Shown piece after piece: positions 9,411 to 9,418 of a stretch of DNA of 9,418 nucleotides (position 1 is the stretch's first letter; the number at the start of each line of letters is the position of its first letter). Origin of the DNA: Rhodospirillaceae bacterium CCH5-H10 (GTDB lineage: Bacteria > Pseudomonadota > Alphaproteobacteria > Reyranellales > Reyranellaceae); assembly GCA_001557035.1 (NCBI GenBank), contig LSKJ01000062.1:1-9418 (forward strand). The letters run 5' to 3'. Below the pieces are notes generated by a model. That model saw only the letters and a list, made by a program, of their open reading frames with translations. It was not told where the DNA came from and ran no database searches. The position numbers were made by a program, and so were the translations under genes.

Positions 9411-9418
9411 TGCCCCGT

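Overview
The window is GC-rich DNA with strong G/C preference at third codon positions. Gene content and order (two-subunit glycyl-tRNA synthetase glyQ-glyS followed directly by ppdK) point to an alphaproteobacterium, probably a Rhodospirillales- or Hyphomicrobiales-like lineage. That placement is inferred from family resemblance and synteny known in general, not from a search. There is no stretch over 300 bases without a gene.

Layout. (1) Positions 1-1752 lie on the minus strand: the first 45 codons of a secreted or periplasmic protein running off the left edge, preceded by glpD, the aerobic FAD-dependent glycerol-3-phosphate dehydrogenase. (2) A 53-base gap (1753-1805) separates glpD from a divergent small plus-strand gene for a membrane-anchored, proline-rich, four-cysteine zinc-ribbon protein. 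(3) A leader at 2091-2205 carries a good sigma70-type promoter and a short hairpin and precedes glyQ, which starts at TTG. (4) From 2206 to 9343 there is one compact plus-strand block: glyQ, a repeat-bearing spacer, glyS, ppdK, a MeaB/ArgK-type GTPase and a HIT-family protein. The junctions are a 2-base gap (glyS/ppdK), an ATGA overlap (ppdK/meaB) and a TGATG overlap (meaB/HIT), so the block is very likely one operon. (5) The last 75 bases hold another copy of the repeat hairpin found between glyQ and glyS.

Functionally the operon mixes tRNA charging (the GlyQ2GlyS2 enzyme), interconversion of PEP and pyruvate (PPDK), a P-loop metallochaperone-type GTPase that usually serves a B12-dependent mutase, and a nucleotide-binding HIT hydrolase. 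Nearby glpD feeds electrons and dihydroxyacetone phosphate from glycerol 3-phosphate into respiration and central carbon metabolism, which loosely fits a carbon-node neighbourhood.

Most of the window is core housekeeping genome, and I see no defence island, phage, transposase, CRISPR or tRNA/rRNA. The non-routine structure is the glyQ-glyS spacer. It is a 119-base, nearly symmetric inverted-repeat element made of four small hairpins. It supplies the glyS Shine-Dalgarno sequence from inside a stem, and it is read through by an intact 50-codon frame joined by TGATG overlaps to glyQ upstream and glyS downstream. A third relative of its main hairpin, differing in the stem only by compensated base pairs, lies at the right edge. 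This looks like a REP-type palindromic element that may have been turned into a translation-coupling device.
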